Source: Sipunculus nudus
Taxonomy: Eukaryota > Annelida > Sipuncula > Golfingiida > Sipunculidae
Reading direction: 5' to 3'
DNA length: 64,000 nt
NCBI GenBank assembly: GCA_026874595.1
Contig: CM049320.1
Location: 7,383,464 to 7,447,463, forward strand
Made by a program: the position numbers and the translations under genes. This document shows, in pieces, positions 11,905 to 23,663 of this stretch. The notes under the pieces were generated by a model. That model did no database searches. It saw only the letters and a program-made list of their open reading frames with translations, and was not told the origin of the DNA. How positions within the stretch are numbered: the first letter of the stretch is position 1; each line of letters starts with the position of its first letter.

Positions 11905-12099
11905 CTTCCTGTATTTAAGTTGGCCATGTCCTATTTTAGAATAGCGTGTTTCAAACGACCTGACCTGTCGTAAAGGAACAGACAGTTTTGTTGTGTGACA
12001 CTTTGTAATGTTATTTTCCCATTGCTGAGATATGAATATTTGCTGAAGCGTAGCATGCTTGGTAACCCATGTATATGAAAATGGTTGTGTTGTCTTAGT

Positions 12100-12140
12100 T
12101 TGCGATCAGGCAGATGCTGATCATTCAAGCTGATCATGGC
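12100..12140 (-). promoter_or_regulatory. TGATCA-rich conserved element upstream of the 10.7-kb gene
   Basis: GATCA-containing hexamers recur at about 15-bp spacing (GCGATCAG, CTGATCATTC, CTGATCATGG). The same block lies at the same distance upstream of the genes at 22.5 and 44.3 kb, and a second version lies far out in each flank. A regulatory role is inferred from conservation and position only. Confidence 0.35.
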
Positions 12141-12275
12141 GCATACTATAGATTAGTTCATGACAGTGGAACAAAAACAATTGTTAACATTGTATCTTTT
12201 GTTACTGACCTTCCTTTGTTAGGTTGTGATAACTTCAGTGATAGTTTTGATCAACGGTATGCAGCTGCATATAAA

Positions 12276-12640
12276 TATTACAGGTACCGGTTTTATTGTT
12301 CGCAGGAGTTTTACATGTGTCTGTTGACATCCTGATTCTTGTAACGCAGGCCTAATTCGTTGCTTTGCGAACCTCGCTTGTTTGGGCGCTTGCTTGCGTG
12401 TGGGGTCTGAAGCGTAGAGACACAGCATAGAGACACAGCGTTCTTTCTTTTTTGTTCTGGATATTGATATGTTAGGATTGTTCCAAGAATAAATTACCAT
12501 TATTTGTTAACAGAAAAACACAGACTTCTTTATTAATCCCCTAGACATTTCACGCTGTCAAGTGTTACAGGATCTGAGTTTTTATACCCGTACCAACCCC
12601 GACCTGCACACATTGTTTACAAGATTTATCTCAGTTTTTT
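12276..12640 (+). repeat. 5' LTR of the Gmr1-like element (internally deleted)
   Basis: It aligns to 16724-17431 at both ends: GGGCGCTTGCTTGCGTGTGG and the AGACACAGCGTTCTTT region on the left, and the AATAAA, CTTTATT and CCCCTAGACATTTCAC region on the right. About 340 bp in the middle are absent compared with the 3' LTR. The inner boundary is poorly defined. Confidence 0.7.
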
Positions 12641-12663
12641 TTTCATTGTTTTAACATCTTAAC

Positions 12664-13560
12664 ATTGCAGATTTTAAACCTGAGGCATTTGTTGAAGATC
12701 CCGACCCTGATCAACGTAAACAGTTGACAACAAATTAGTTGTTGCGTTTGTGACAACACTAAGTACTTAGTGTGATAAAAAGTTCTGACAAGGCCTGGTA
12801 TCATTGCTAAAATCATGCAAGATCTAGTTAGCAAAGGTCTAATTGAAGAGAGTGAAGTAGAAATATAAAAAAAACAGTCTTGCTGTGCAGTTTGAATTAA
12901 AAAAAAAAGTTAGATATGCAACATGAGTTGGCATTAAAACAGAAAGGGAAGAACTTGAGAGAGAAAAAGAAAAAGAAATTGAGTTAAAACAACTGGAATT
13001 AAAAAGAGTTTAATTAGAACATGGCCTATATGCTGTCCCAACTCACAGTTTTGATGTTACTGAACACATTAGATTTGTCCCAGCTTTTCAAGAAAAAGAG
13101 GTTGATAAATATTTCTTACACTTTGAGAAGGTAGCTGAAAATTTAAAATGGCCTAAGGAAATTGCACTCTGCTATTACAAAGTGTATTGACTGGCAAGGA
13201 GAAATTTATACAGAGCTTTCAGTAGAAGCCGCTGCTAACTCTGGCCAGGTTAAACGGTTAATCCCAAAAGGTTAAGAGTTAGTTCCGGAGGCTTACCGCC
13301 AGAAATTCAGAAATTTGGAAAAGCGCAAAGATCAGTCCTATGTAGAATTTGCTATGACTAAATAGCAGTTGTCTGATCGCTGAAAGATTATGTAATGAAA
13401 GATTATGCAGTTTGGGCCAGTTGATTTTGCTGAAAGAATTTAAGCGCTGCATTAACGCAGATGTTAAAACTTTTCTTGATGAAAAAAGTCCTGAAACACT
13501 TGACGTTGCTGCTCAAAGAACAATACACACGCACATGAACAGACCGGAATCATCTAGAAA
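12664..13560 (+). pseudogene. gag remnant of the Gmr1-like element
   Basis: Translating across frames gives recognisable gag text. It includes a lysine/glutamate-rich stretch near 12940-13015, then F-D-V-T-E-H-I-R-F-V-P and a capsid-like segment with H-F-E-K-V-A-E-N-L-K-W-P-K near 13020-13370. In-frame stops and indels interrupt it many times. It would have formed the capsid of the element. Confidence 0.7.
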
Positions 13561-13579
13561 AAAAAGAACGCTGTATCTC

Positions 13580-13860
13580 TTCCCCTATTAGAATTTTGAG
13601 GGACACAGGTTCAGGCCAAATTCTCATGTAAGCAAACGCATTGTCATTTTCTAATAGGTGCTTTTACTGGTGCACATGCACTTGTTTATGGTATGTTGTC
13701 AGACAGGTACACTTCAGTTCCGCTTCACAGTGTACATTTAAATTCAGATTTTATTTCCAGGAATGTTATGTGGGCATAAGAGCTACTTTACCCTTTAAGG
13801 GAATTCAGTTTTTACTAGGCAATGATGTTGCAGGTGACAAGTACAGCATGTGCCAATAAT
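13580..13860 (+). pseudogene. aspartic protease remnant of the Gmr1-like element
   Basis: A short frame reads P-I-R-I-L-R-D-T-G; the catalytic DTG triad is at 13602-13610. A stop follows 15 bases later and the frame changes. Downstream, at about 13715-13850, the frame with T-L-P-F-K-G-I-Q-F-L-L-G-N-D-V-A-G-D-K is the usual C-terminal flap region of these proteases. It is not functional as it stands. Confidence 0.7.
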
Positions 13861-14269
13861 GAGAGAAAAGCCGTCACTTGATCAGGACATTGGTCCTGAA
13901 ATTCAGGAAATTCCTGGTTTTTTATCCTTCATGTGCTGTGACTAGACCTATGGCCATGAAAAACACACGTGAGGATAATCGTCCAGATAATAACACTCCG
14001 GGAGTCACTAGTGCGTTGTGTAACGACTCGCCCGTACAGGATGCAGCATTTTCAAGGTCGGAATTTATCGCGGAATAGCATATGGACCCTGATATTTCAA
14101 GTTTGTTTCCCAGGGCAGTGTATAAAGAGGAACCGTCACAAAACCCAGTTTGTTTCTATGTTAAAAATGGAGTGCTTATGCGTAAATGGCGACCACCTGA
14201 TGTATGCCCTGATTAGGAGTGGGCCATCAAACATCAAATGGTAGTGCCCAAAAGTGTTCGCAATAAATT

Positions 14270-15220
14270 CTAAGCATGGCAGATGAGGCTCCTTTGCCTG
14301 GCCATTTAGGTATAAATAAAATTTATCAGAAAGTTAGTACACACTTCTATTGGTCGCACCGCAGGACAGATATTGTACAATACTGTAAATCATGCCATAC
14401 AAGGCCAATCAGAATCCTTCTTAAGCCCTACTTAGGCCTATTTCTGCTTTAGAGAACCATTTAGTAGGATTATTGTTGATTATGTTGGACCACTTCCCAA
14501 AATAAAATCTTGACATGAATGCTTGCTGACAATTATGTGCGCATCTATCAGGTTACCTTTAGGCAATAACATTGCGCAAAATTAATGCCAAAGGGTTGTC
14601 AAGGTTCTGACTAAGCTTTTTACACTTTTGGAATTAACAAAATCCCTCCAGTCTGACCAAGGGTCTAATTTTATGTCTGGCTTATTCCAGTAAGTTATGT
14701 TTGAGCTAAGAATAAAACAGTTCAGCTCTTCGCAAAAGCATCCTGAAAGTCAGGGCGCCCTCGAGCGTTTTCATCAGACATTAGAAAACATTGTTATGAC
14801 ACACAGAAAGACTGGGATGAAGGAATCCACCTATTGCTGTTTTCTGTTAAAGATCCTTTCAAAAGTCCTTAGGATTCAGTCCCTTTGAAGTAGTTTTCGG
14901 ACACTCCGTTCGAGGTCCATTAAAACTGCTTAAAGAAAAACTCTTGTGTAAAAATCCTGATTCTCTTAGTTTATTGCGTATGTATCAGACTTTCGCACTA
15001 AACTACACAATGCTTGCGAAATTGCAAAGTCTAATCTATCTGCACAAAGTAAAAATGAAAACACAGTATGACAAGCACATTGTAAGTAGGACGTTTGAGC
15101 TTGGTGGAAAGGTCCTTGCCTTACTACCCATCCATGGCAGACCTCTGCAAGCTAGGTATGTTGGTCCTAACATTGTAGACAAGAAAGTCAGTGATTTCTT
15201 TAACAACTGTGCCATTTTAA
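14270..15220 (+). pseudogene. integrase remnant, placed upstream of RT
   Basis: The HHCC zinc domain is seen at about 14280-14410 (L-P-G-H-L-G-I, T-H-F-Y-W, Y-C-K-S-C-H-T). The catalytic core follows: V-D-Y-V-G-P-L-P (about 14475), Q-S-D-Q-G-S-N-F (Asp at 14654-14656) and H-P-E-S-Q-G-A-L-E-R (Glu at 14745-14747). A C-terminal R-Y-V-G-P segment lies near 15155. The spacing of the last two acidic residues is not a whole number of codons, so a frameshift lies between them. Several stops are present. Confidence 0.8.
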
Positions 15221-15384
15221 CATGTTGAAACCATATTATGACAGAAATAGCACATCAGATGTTGTACATAATGTTACTGCTGTTTATTGTGTAAAAACCG
15301 ACCCTGACCCTGTTAAAGTGGATGCTGATTGTAAGTGTGATGTAGACATTCAGTGTGGAACATTTCCACTAAAAAAACTAAGAC

Positions 15385-16075
15385 GTGGTCAACAACCTGG
15401 ATGCCAAACTGTCACATCTTAACGGACCGAAACAACAAGACCTCAAGAACCTGCTGCAGAATTATGAACATTTGTTTTGTGACATTTCAACGCGAACTAA
15501 CATATATTGCCATGACGTCGGTATTGGCGAGGCAACCACAGTCAAGCAGCATCCTTATAGTCTGAACCAGAAAAGCAAAAGTATCTACAAAATTAGGTTA
15601 AATATTTGCTGGACAATGATTTTATTTAACCTAGTAGCATTTACTGGAGGTCACCGTGTAATCTTGTGCCCAAACCTGAAGTTACCGTATGTGCACAGAC
15701 TATCGAAAACTGAACTTTGTCACGAAGACTGACACGTTCCCCATTCCCAGGATCAATGATTGTATTGATAGAGTCGGTAGCTCCAGATATGTTTCAAGTT
15801 TGACATGTTAAAAAGATTCTGGCAAATTCCGCTGACAGAACGAGCGAAAGAAGTGTCCGCATTTGTCCAGTATAAAGTTATGCCGTTTGGCATGAGGAAC
15901 GCGCCGGCTATGTATCAGCGCCTCATCCATATGGTTGTCAAGGACATTCAGGGCTGAGACGCATATATTAATGACCTCGTCGTGTACAGCGACACCAGTG
16001 CAATTTCTTCGCGACCTCTTCGAAAGACTTTGCGAAGGACGTCTGACCATCAACTTGACATGCACAAGTAACATT
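15385..16075 (+). pseudogene. reverse transcriptase remnant
   Basis: The N-terminal part begins with the Q-H-P-Y segment (about 15550). Fingers/palm text follows across frames: V-M-P-F-G-M-R-N-A-P-A near 15880-15907, then the active-site box reads Y-I-N-D (about 15964-15975) where YxDD is expected, so one catalytic Asp is lost. After T-I-N-L-T (about 16055) the sequence jumps straight to the connection segment S-V-V-A-E-P-L, showing a deletion of several dozen codons. Confidence 0.8.
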
Positions 16076-16630
16076 TTTTCTGTTGTAGCTGAACCTTTGA
16101 CTAATTTGTTAAAGAAGACACAAAAGTTTGTATGGAATGTTCATTGCGAAAATGCATTTAAGAATTTTAAAGCAATTCTGCAAAATTCACCAGCTTTAGC
16201 AGCTCCAGACGTTTTTGTACCTTTGAGTAAGCTGTAGATGCTAGTGATACTGCTGCTAGTGCTGTGTTGTTACAAGAAAACAGTGATGGCATAGATCATC
16301 CAATCTGTTATTTATCAAGAAAGTTTAATACAAACCAGACAAACAACTCCACAATTAAAAAATGATGTTTGGCTTTGATTTTGACATTGCAACATTTTGA
16401 AGTTTATGTTACTTCAACAATCAAGCCTATCATTGTCTTCAGTGATCATAATCCCCTTACGTTCATGAACAAGTTATTGTGTAAAAATCAAAGATTGTTG
16501 AGATGGAGTTTGTTTTTCAGGATTACAATCTTGAAATCAAACACATTAAAGGGAAAGACAATGTACTCGCTGATTTCTTATCGAGATGTTTATGAATGTT
16601 GTAAACGAGATGTTTATGTAATTTTGTAAA
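16076..16630 (+). pseudogene. connection and RNase H remnant
   Basis: The frames read S-V-V-A-E-P-L-T-N-L-L, then V-D-A-S-D (about 16230), C-Y-L-S-R-K-F, A-L-I-L-T-L-Q-H-F-E-V-Y, F-S-D-H-N-P-L-T-F and K-D-N-V-L-A-D. This is the standard order of Ty3/gypsy RNase H motifs. One stop and two frame changes are visible. No integrase follows; the 3' LTR comes directly after. Confidence 0.8.
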
Positions 16631-16723
16631 TAAGGTGGTTTTGAAATGTTGTAAATATTTAGTGATTGTGATCGAAAAAAAGAAAGTTTTTAGAGAATTT
16701 TTTTTTCTTTCTGGAAGAGGAGT

Positions 16724-17431
16724 TTTAACATCTATGTTATGTTTTATTGTGTGCAGGAGTGTTACATGTGTCTATTGACATTCTGATTCGTCTAGCGCAG
16801 GCATAGTTCGTTGCTATGGTTCGTTGTTTGGGCGCTGGCTCGCGTGTGGGTCTGAAGCGTAGAGACACAGCGTTCTTTTATTGTTCTAGATGTTTCGTGT
16901 CCGTTCATGTGCGTGTGTATTGTTTTTTCGAGTTTTCCATTTTTAGAATTTTCGGGTCAGAAGCAATAAATGGGGGATGTGCTTAGAGCCGGCGGAAAGG
17001 AAAATACCAGCGAGCACTAAGAGTATTACTTTCTCGTCAGTTTTGGGACATTTTCCAGTTATTACAGTGGTGTCAGATATTCAACGGACTTAATATAGAT
17101 TTAATACGGACTGTCTTCACTTTGCCTTTGGATTATTACTATTTACATGGATTATTGCTGTTAAAGGACTCTTGCTGACCTAGGATCAGGAAACTCTGGT
17201 ACCGTACATTTTATTGCTATACTGTGTAATTGTATTGATTTCGTGTATTCTAATGTTAGAATTGTTCTAAGAATAAAATGTAATTATTTGTTAACAAAAT
17301 TCCGCTGATTTCTTTATTCATTCCCCTAGACATTTCACTCTTCCTAGTGTTACATAATCTGATTTTTTATCTCCGTACCAACTTTGTGCTCCTCATGATT
17401 ACCTGATTTGTTGTTATTTGGTTCCGTAACA
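16724..17431 (+). repeat. 3' LTR of the Gmr1-like element
   Basis: A purine-rich tract (GGAAGAGGAG, 16713-16722) directly precedes it. It ends in GGTTCCGTAACA at 17431. The minus-strand solo LTR at 59172-59925 starts with the reverse complement of that end and shares the AATAAA, GTTAACAAA, TTTCTTTATTCATTCCC and ATCTGATTTTTTATCTCC blocks. Confidence 0.85.
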
Positions 17432-20400
17432 CTTATCAGTGATGTTCTAATGGAGATAATAACATTTTATTTGGGCTGCCCATTTGTTTTAAATCATATA
17501 AAAAACATATCTGTGGGAAATATTCTGCAAGAAACTTTACCATTGAGATGATGAAGTTGATTTCACTCTCTAAATGCTCTTTGTCCGTTTATTCACATCG
17601 TGAATTTTTGTTCAAACACGTTTTAAGAGCCAATGATTTAGCTGCCTTTATTCTTAGTGTACTATTTTTACAGAGTATGTGTTAAAAAAATATTAACATT
17701 TCTCTGCTGTTATGGGCAATTTACAACCTAAGAGGTAGAAACATCTTAATAAGTTGTAACATAAAGAAACATCCTGTTGAGACGTATGCATCCGATATAG
17801 GTCTTCCTATACTTCTTACTTCTCTGAATTCCTGGCAGCTTTTGAGACTGTTGTTATTTAAAATTAACTGTGATCGGGTAAATTTATAACGTTGATGACA
17901 ATCTTACTCTTTTAATTTTGGTAATTAATATTTATCATTACTGATCCAGTTTACAGTGATTGATAGATTGAGACAACTGAATTTCCTAAAAATTGTTTCA
18001 CCAATATTATAAACGTTAAGAGCTCCCTTGTTAATATGTTTCTACAATCCAACATATTTCTAATACATATCTAAAACCCGACTTGTGCTCCTTAATTATA
18101 AAAGAAAAATACGGCTATGGCCATTTCGAGGCCGGGAAAGAGAGTAATCGGCCGATAGCATAAACAATATCTTAATATAGGTTGGCCTATGATATCTATA
18201 TTGTAATTGACGGTGCTCATACGAGACATTTCTCCCGCATATCCTCCGTGGCCAAGCCTTGGATATGTATGTTCTGGTCTTAAACTTTCAAGGATGATGG
18301 AAGTTGTATCCGAAGGGGGTCAGTTCCCTCAATGTCTTCTTAATCCTGAGATATTTCACTTGATTATCCAAGGGACGGGACTATTGCAGGGCCCTCTATC
18401 AATCTACACCAGACCATTCAAGATATTTGTAGTACACTGTTATAACCAGTAGTGCTTTAGTAATACACCTAAGCTCCAATACCATTACTAATAACACGTG
18501 CTTCTATTAAATCTTTAAAAACTTGCCTTTTCGAAAGACTAACCTAAATTCCAATATACTTGCGCTTGTATTTCTCTTCACAATTTGGTCTCTCTGCAAT
18601 GAAGCAAAAATGACCTGATAAGTCCCGAAAAAGAATTTGGATACCACAAGTCTTTTACTGGTGATAGATTAAAACGTAGACCAATACGGTCAATTGTTGC
18701 TGAGATATTGCTTAACACTTATGAAACCAAATTATGCAATAGCATCTTGCAAAATGGCTAGACTCAAACAAGGCTCGGGTTATATGCTCCGAAAGATTTT
18801 GTTCTATGTCGACAAACATGCGGAAAATCGGTTAATCCACCCGCAAAACCGAGTATTATTCCCTATTTATAATGGATGATACTGTGACCTGTGTAGACAG
18901 AAAAGATAGTACATATATTCACTATTTAGGAAATGCCAGTTCTCGAGTGGAAGACTGGAAGTAATTGGCACGATGCCAATTTGGTCCTAAGAGGGCATTT
19001 TCGATGCTGTCTTATTTTCGCGAAAATATATCACTGCGCCACAGTCCACAGCCAATCTGTTCCCCCGACGTGTAGGTGTGGACCACTGGTAGTCGAGACT
19101 ACTGTCGAGAAATAAGCTAGTTATCAGATTCCTGTACATCATTCAACTACTCCTCTCCTGGGCAAGACTACACTAATCATACGTTTATATTAAGGTTATA
19201 ATTCGTTACTCTTTTAAAAATTTAGACTGTTCGACCTGTCTACAACTTCACCTTTATGCTTTGTCTTCCAATGAGGATAAAATGAGACTGAAAAAAGGAC
19301 TGGAAACCAATTAATAATTATTAACTTGACCTGTATGATTTCTACAGTAAGGTTCGGTGGTGTTCGGTCATATGATCGCGCGGCTTACTTGTTAATTAAT
19401 GTTATTTTATTTAAGTAATAAAAAAGCTCTGCACCATGAAGTACGCCTATACCGTTTATCAGGATGTGTTTTTAAAGAACCATCTTCCTGGTTAAGATTT
19501 GCGTTGTCCTGTTGTAGAAAGTATTTAAACCCTAAACGACAGTACCTGTTTAAAAGGTAACTTTTAGTCATTAATACACAGGCAGTCTTTCTGTGGAAGG
19601 CTTTGTTTGGTTCTTTATTTCTTGGTGGTGAAATATGAATGTTTACTGAAGCGTCACATGAATGTGTAAACATTATCATGCAGTTGGTTTTGTTGTCAAA
19701 GTTTGTGATCAGGGAGATGAACAGATCATTCAAGGTGGTCGTCAAGTAGGTTTATAAAGTTGATGTAAATGTTACAAAGTTTGATTAAACAACGTTTTCG
19801 GTACACAACAGTACACAATTTTTTCCACAGAATTAAGAAATACTGCATGAGGCGAACTACAAAATTCGTATAATCTATGTATTTTTGTCATTTAACAAGG
19901 ATATTCTCTTAAAATGACTCCAGTTTCTTTGCTTTAAGCTTCAAATGTAAACGCTGGAAGAGATGTACATACTGGTTGTAGCACTGAGTGGTAGAGTGAG
20001 CCCATGGATATAAGGGGGCATGTTAAAACACAAGCTGGTCTGATGTCATTATGCTGGGAATCCTTCAGTTCACGCATATTTTATATGCAAAGATCGTTCC
20101 TTTAAGCATATCTAGCTCTTGCACATTTGTGATCACGGCACGGGGATTTTAGTTGTTATTTTAAAGACTTATATTATGATGTGTGAAAAATTTTCGTTTA
20201 GCCCTTCAATAAGTACCGTATGCTGACAGGGGAAAGAGAAGAAGGATTGAGATATAGTCGGCGGTTAAAATGCATGCTACCCTTAATTCGATGGGATATA
20301 ATTAGTCTTGGTTTGGTCCATGGACTGTGTGCAAATTATTTAGACATTCTGAGGGGTAGTCTAAAGTGGACGTACTTCAGAACAAACACAATATCAGCAA

Positions 20401-22502
20401 AAAATGTCGCTAATAATATAACCTAATATCAAAATAAGCTTTGCTTAATCATCTTAATCAAGGCAAAGATATACCGGCTGTGAAAGCAAAAACATTCGCA
20501 TCTTGCCAGTTAGGTTTTACGATGATAACACTATTTTTAACATGGACAACAGCATAATTATTTCCAAAATATAAGGTTTTGCCTATTTTAGTTTATTTTT
20601 AAAACAACATTTAAAGTAAGATATTTTCTGATCATGAAGCCTGGCTGATTGATGCAATAATAGACATAGACATTGAAATGCTGTTTTTTTCACAATGATA
20701 TAAAGGGATATTTGCTAATGAGCAGTATTCTCTGTTGATGGTTACAATTGATGGACAGATAAACAGTGAAAAACAAAATATGAATATTTATCTCAGCACA
20801 ATTTATTATACGTGGTTAAAAAATGGGTGAATGTGCAGCAATAAAGTTGCAGACCTAGAGCAGAGCTACAAGTAGATACGGACCAGGACAAGACTTGCAG
20901 ATTAGCTTTAAAACGTAAGAAATGTTGAATATTTTATGAACACAAAACAACACCTTAGCATGAAATTGCTTGTAATCTAAATGTAAGGAGCGTCAGGATT
21001 TGTCTGACATCTTAAATAAATGTTAACAGGAAATTGATTGATAAATATTGTATAATTTTATGCTTTAACAAATATTTTCAAATAAAAAATTCCATACATA
21101 TATTCCATCGGTTACTAAAATAATCTGCTGAATGATACATTTTAGAAACCAGAAAATATAAATACCCAGAAATACATTTTCAAACTAGGAAATACTCGAG
21201 CCTGGGGAATAAAAAGGTGGAGAGCTGAAGAATAAACTCTATTTATTTTATGAGGCTGCTTGAGCCTACCTGGAACCAAACGTTTCGCAAAATACAGCTA
21301 GTGAGTTGAAAGCTGCTACTGTTGCCTGTGCTCCTGTCCAAGCTAATGAATTTGGTGTCTAATATTAAAGGGTAAGTGGCAGAAGTAAATTGACTGCGCC
21401 TAATTACCAGATGCAGTTTTGAGTCAGATTTAAGTATGTATAAAAAAATGTTCAAATTGAAATTTCTATCAAAATGACAAACCATTTACTTTCGATGATG
21501 TGTTTCCATTCAAAAATCAATTTTAATGGTAGGTAAAGTAGTTTTAAATTTTACACATAATGTCATAGGGTCTTTATGGTCCTTAATTGCATATTTCTGG
21601 ACATTCACCCTTTAGAAATAAAATACATAGGAATATTTGATACTTATTTCGTTAAAACACCAACCAGTCTCCTTTGATGCAGCATGATTATCACCTGTGC
21701 CTTAGTTAAAACATATTTATTTCAGTTGAATTTTAGGCGTCGCACTGTATGCTCATCAAGTACTCTTCAACGTTCATATGGTAAGATAATATATCAAAAT
21801 TTGATCTAAATTAAGCACAATTACAATTATAATATGTGACACACACATATATGTTACTATACACACGGTACAAACACTATGAATGGCAAATAAATACATA
21901 TGCAGCCGTTCCATTTATCATCGTCATAATTCTAGTGAACATCAATGCTTTCATAAATCATCCCCAAGTTATTCATAAACCTTTTCGCCTTTGGATAAAT
22001 AACTGAACCTTATTATAAATTGCTCTGTTTGCCTCAATGTTTTAAGTTTATATCTCCATATAACAACATTTTAAACAAAATCAGCTGGGATGCTCGTTTT
22101 CTTCTACATTCGACTATGTTCGACTTCTTTTAGATGAATGGTTCTACAACTTTCATAGATACGGAAACATTTAACCATAATATGTATGGATCTGATTTTT
22201 GTTAGATTCTTAATTAAGACTGAAAGCATTCCTCTTTGAACAGTTAAAAGTCTATGAAAATTAAAATTGGCTATAAGGATGAGCTGCAACTCGTGTACAG
22301 CAGGAAACAAGTCATTAGCTTCTTTTTTTATCAAGGTAACAATGGCTCAGGAAATCCTTTTAGAATAACATGGTACGAAAAGTGTGCATATACATACACC
22401 ATACAAACTATAACACCTGCGCTGAAAATGGTGTCTTCATTGCAGCTTAAACCCGATAAAATGTATACCAATCTTAAAAATCAACCTGAAGGGGTTTTCT
22501 TA
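17432..22502. repeat. type 1 fucosyltransferase flank unit, copy 2
   Basis: It continues the flank broken by the Gmr1-like element; the first part lies at about 12040-12275. All landmarks seen in copy 1 recur: the TGATCA-rich segment at 19703-19745, GGAGCGTCAGGATTTGTCTGACATC at about 20990, and CCTACCTGG at about 21265. The short plus frame at 18694-18879 and the minus frame at 21243-21485 are not preserved in other copies. Confidence 0.8.
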
Positions 22503-23663
22503 TCAATGATATTTGAGCTTTGCGTGTCCTTAATAATACACTTCTGCTTGGGTACAATCCTTTTCATTCCAAAATTGGTCAATGTTTTCATAGACTTTGT
22601 GAAAGTTTTCATGGGTGTGTAGATTCATATAAGTCACAAATACCTGTTCCCTTAGTTGCACATCAAAATATTGTCCATTCAAAACATTGATTGTAGAATG
22701 TAGTATTCAAATAAAGTTTTAAACATGCGGCTAGTTCAGACGGGGATTTAAAATCGGTAATATTGATGAATGATTGATTTGGAAGATATTTCTTGTAATC
22801 ATACCCGTAAAAGACGACGGGCACCACATTCAGTTTAAGAATTCTCCAAAGTTTCTCTGATGCGTAATCTTTACAAATACTGTCCTCGAATGAAAGGTAA
22901 AATTTGTATCTGGCGTTCAGCATGGAATGGCAGAGGATTCTATCATCACAGGACAGCGTGCCACATCTTCCGTATATATCCACGTCTATATGCTTCGCAA
23001 GTTCCTCGACGTATTTCCCTCGGTGACTCTTTGTGACACAATGGCTTACAAACCATGCGACAAGTTTAGTTTTGCCTTTTGAATAATCAACCAATTTCCT
23101 TTCAGGAACATTCCTCTTAAGCTTTCCCAATGATCCGTAAAGAATATAAATATCAGAATCATGACTGACTGTCTGTGTTAGGTTAAAGATCCCATTATAT
23201 TGCGTTAACGGACCGGGGGTTTTCTAGGGGGACTCCTTGGTAAAAAAAAAAACACAAATACCTGGTTCGGATGACGGAACTTTGGCATCTCCTCAACAGA
23301 TCTTATATTGAACAAGTTAACTATCACTGCATTGCTGCGGTTTATTTTTGAACGATCATCACAGTCCCTGAATTTACAATTATTACGGCGGAAGGCTTCT
23401 TGCCCTAACCCGAAACCAAATGATTTGTCATAGTGGTTAGCTGTCCAGAACAATATTTTTTTTTATTAATTACTTACCTAGCACGGTTGTAGAGTTATTT
23501 AATGGTTTATGCTCTGAGATAGTTGCCCCTTCGTCAAGTTAGTCCATGTCATTTTACACCGAGACAGTGGTTTAGGAAGACAACCGGTGGAATTCAAATA
23601 CAAACACCCCGCACAATATAGTATGCCAACACATATTAGCAGCCTGTACATTTTAATAACCAT
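22503..23663 (-). pseudogene. type 1 alpha-1,3-fucosyltransferase pseudogene
   Basis: It aligns end to end with the intact 10726-11904 gene, from the stop at 22503-22505 to the ATG at 23661-23663. The membrane anchor, F-G-L-G-Q-E-A-F, the donor motif S-F-E-D-S-I-C-K-D-Y-A-S-E-K-L-W and the C-terminal region can all be read, but not in one frame. Breaks include two-base deletions near 22622 and 22674, small indels near 22700, an expanded A-tract near 23242-23252, and an expanded T-tract with missing sequence near 23456-23470. FENS is FEDS and the GG after PVV is altered (F-Y-G). Similarity to the 10.7-kb gene is highest over 22740-23200, suggesting recent duplication or gene conversion. Confidence 0.92.

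Larger units (their letters stand above)
12276..17431 (+). mobile_element. Gmr1-like Ty3/gypsy retrotransposon, degenerate, with copia-like pol order
   Basis: A 5.2-kb LTR element inserted in a type 1 flank: the flank breaks at about 12275 and resumes at 17432. LTRs lie at 12276-about 12640 and 16724-17431, ending in GTAACA. The order read from the frames is gag, protease (DTG at 13602-13610), integrase (about 14270-15220), reverse transcriptase (about 15430-16075) and RNase H (about 16228-16600). Normal Ty3/gypsy order puts integrase last; integrase before RT is the hallmark of the Gmr1 lineage. Every domain contains stops or frameshifts and RT carries a large deletion, so the copy is inactive. 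I found no clean target-site duplication. Confidence 0.88.
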
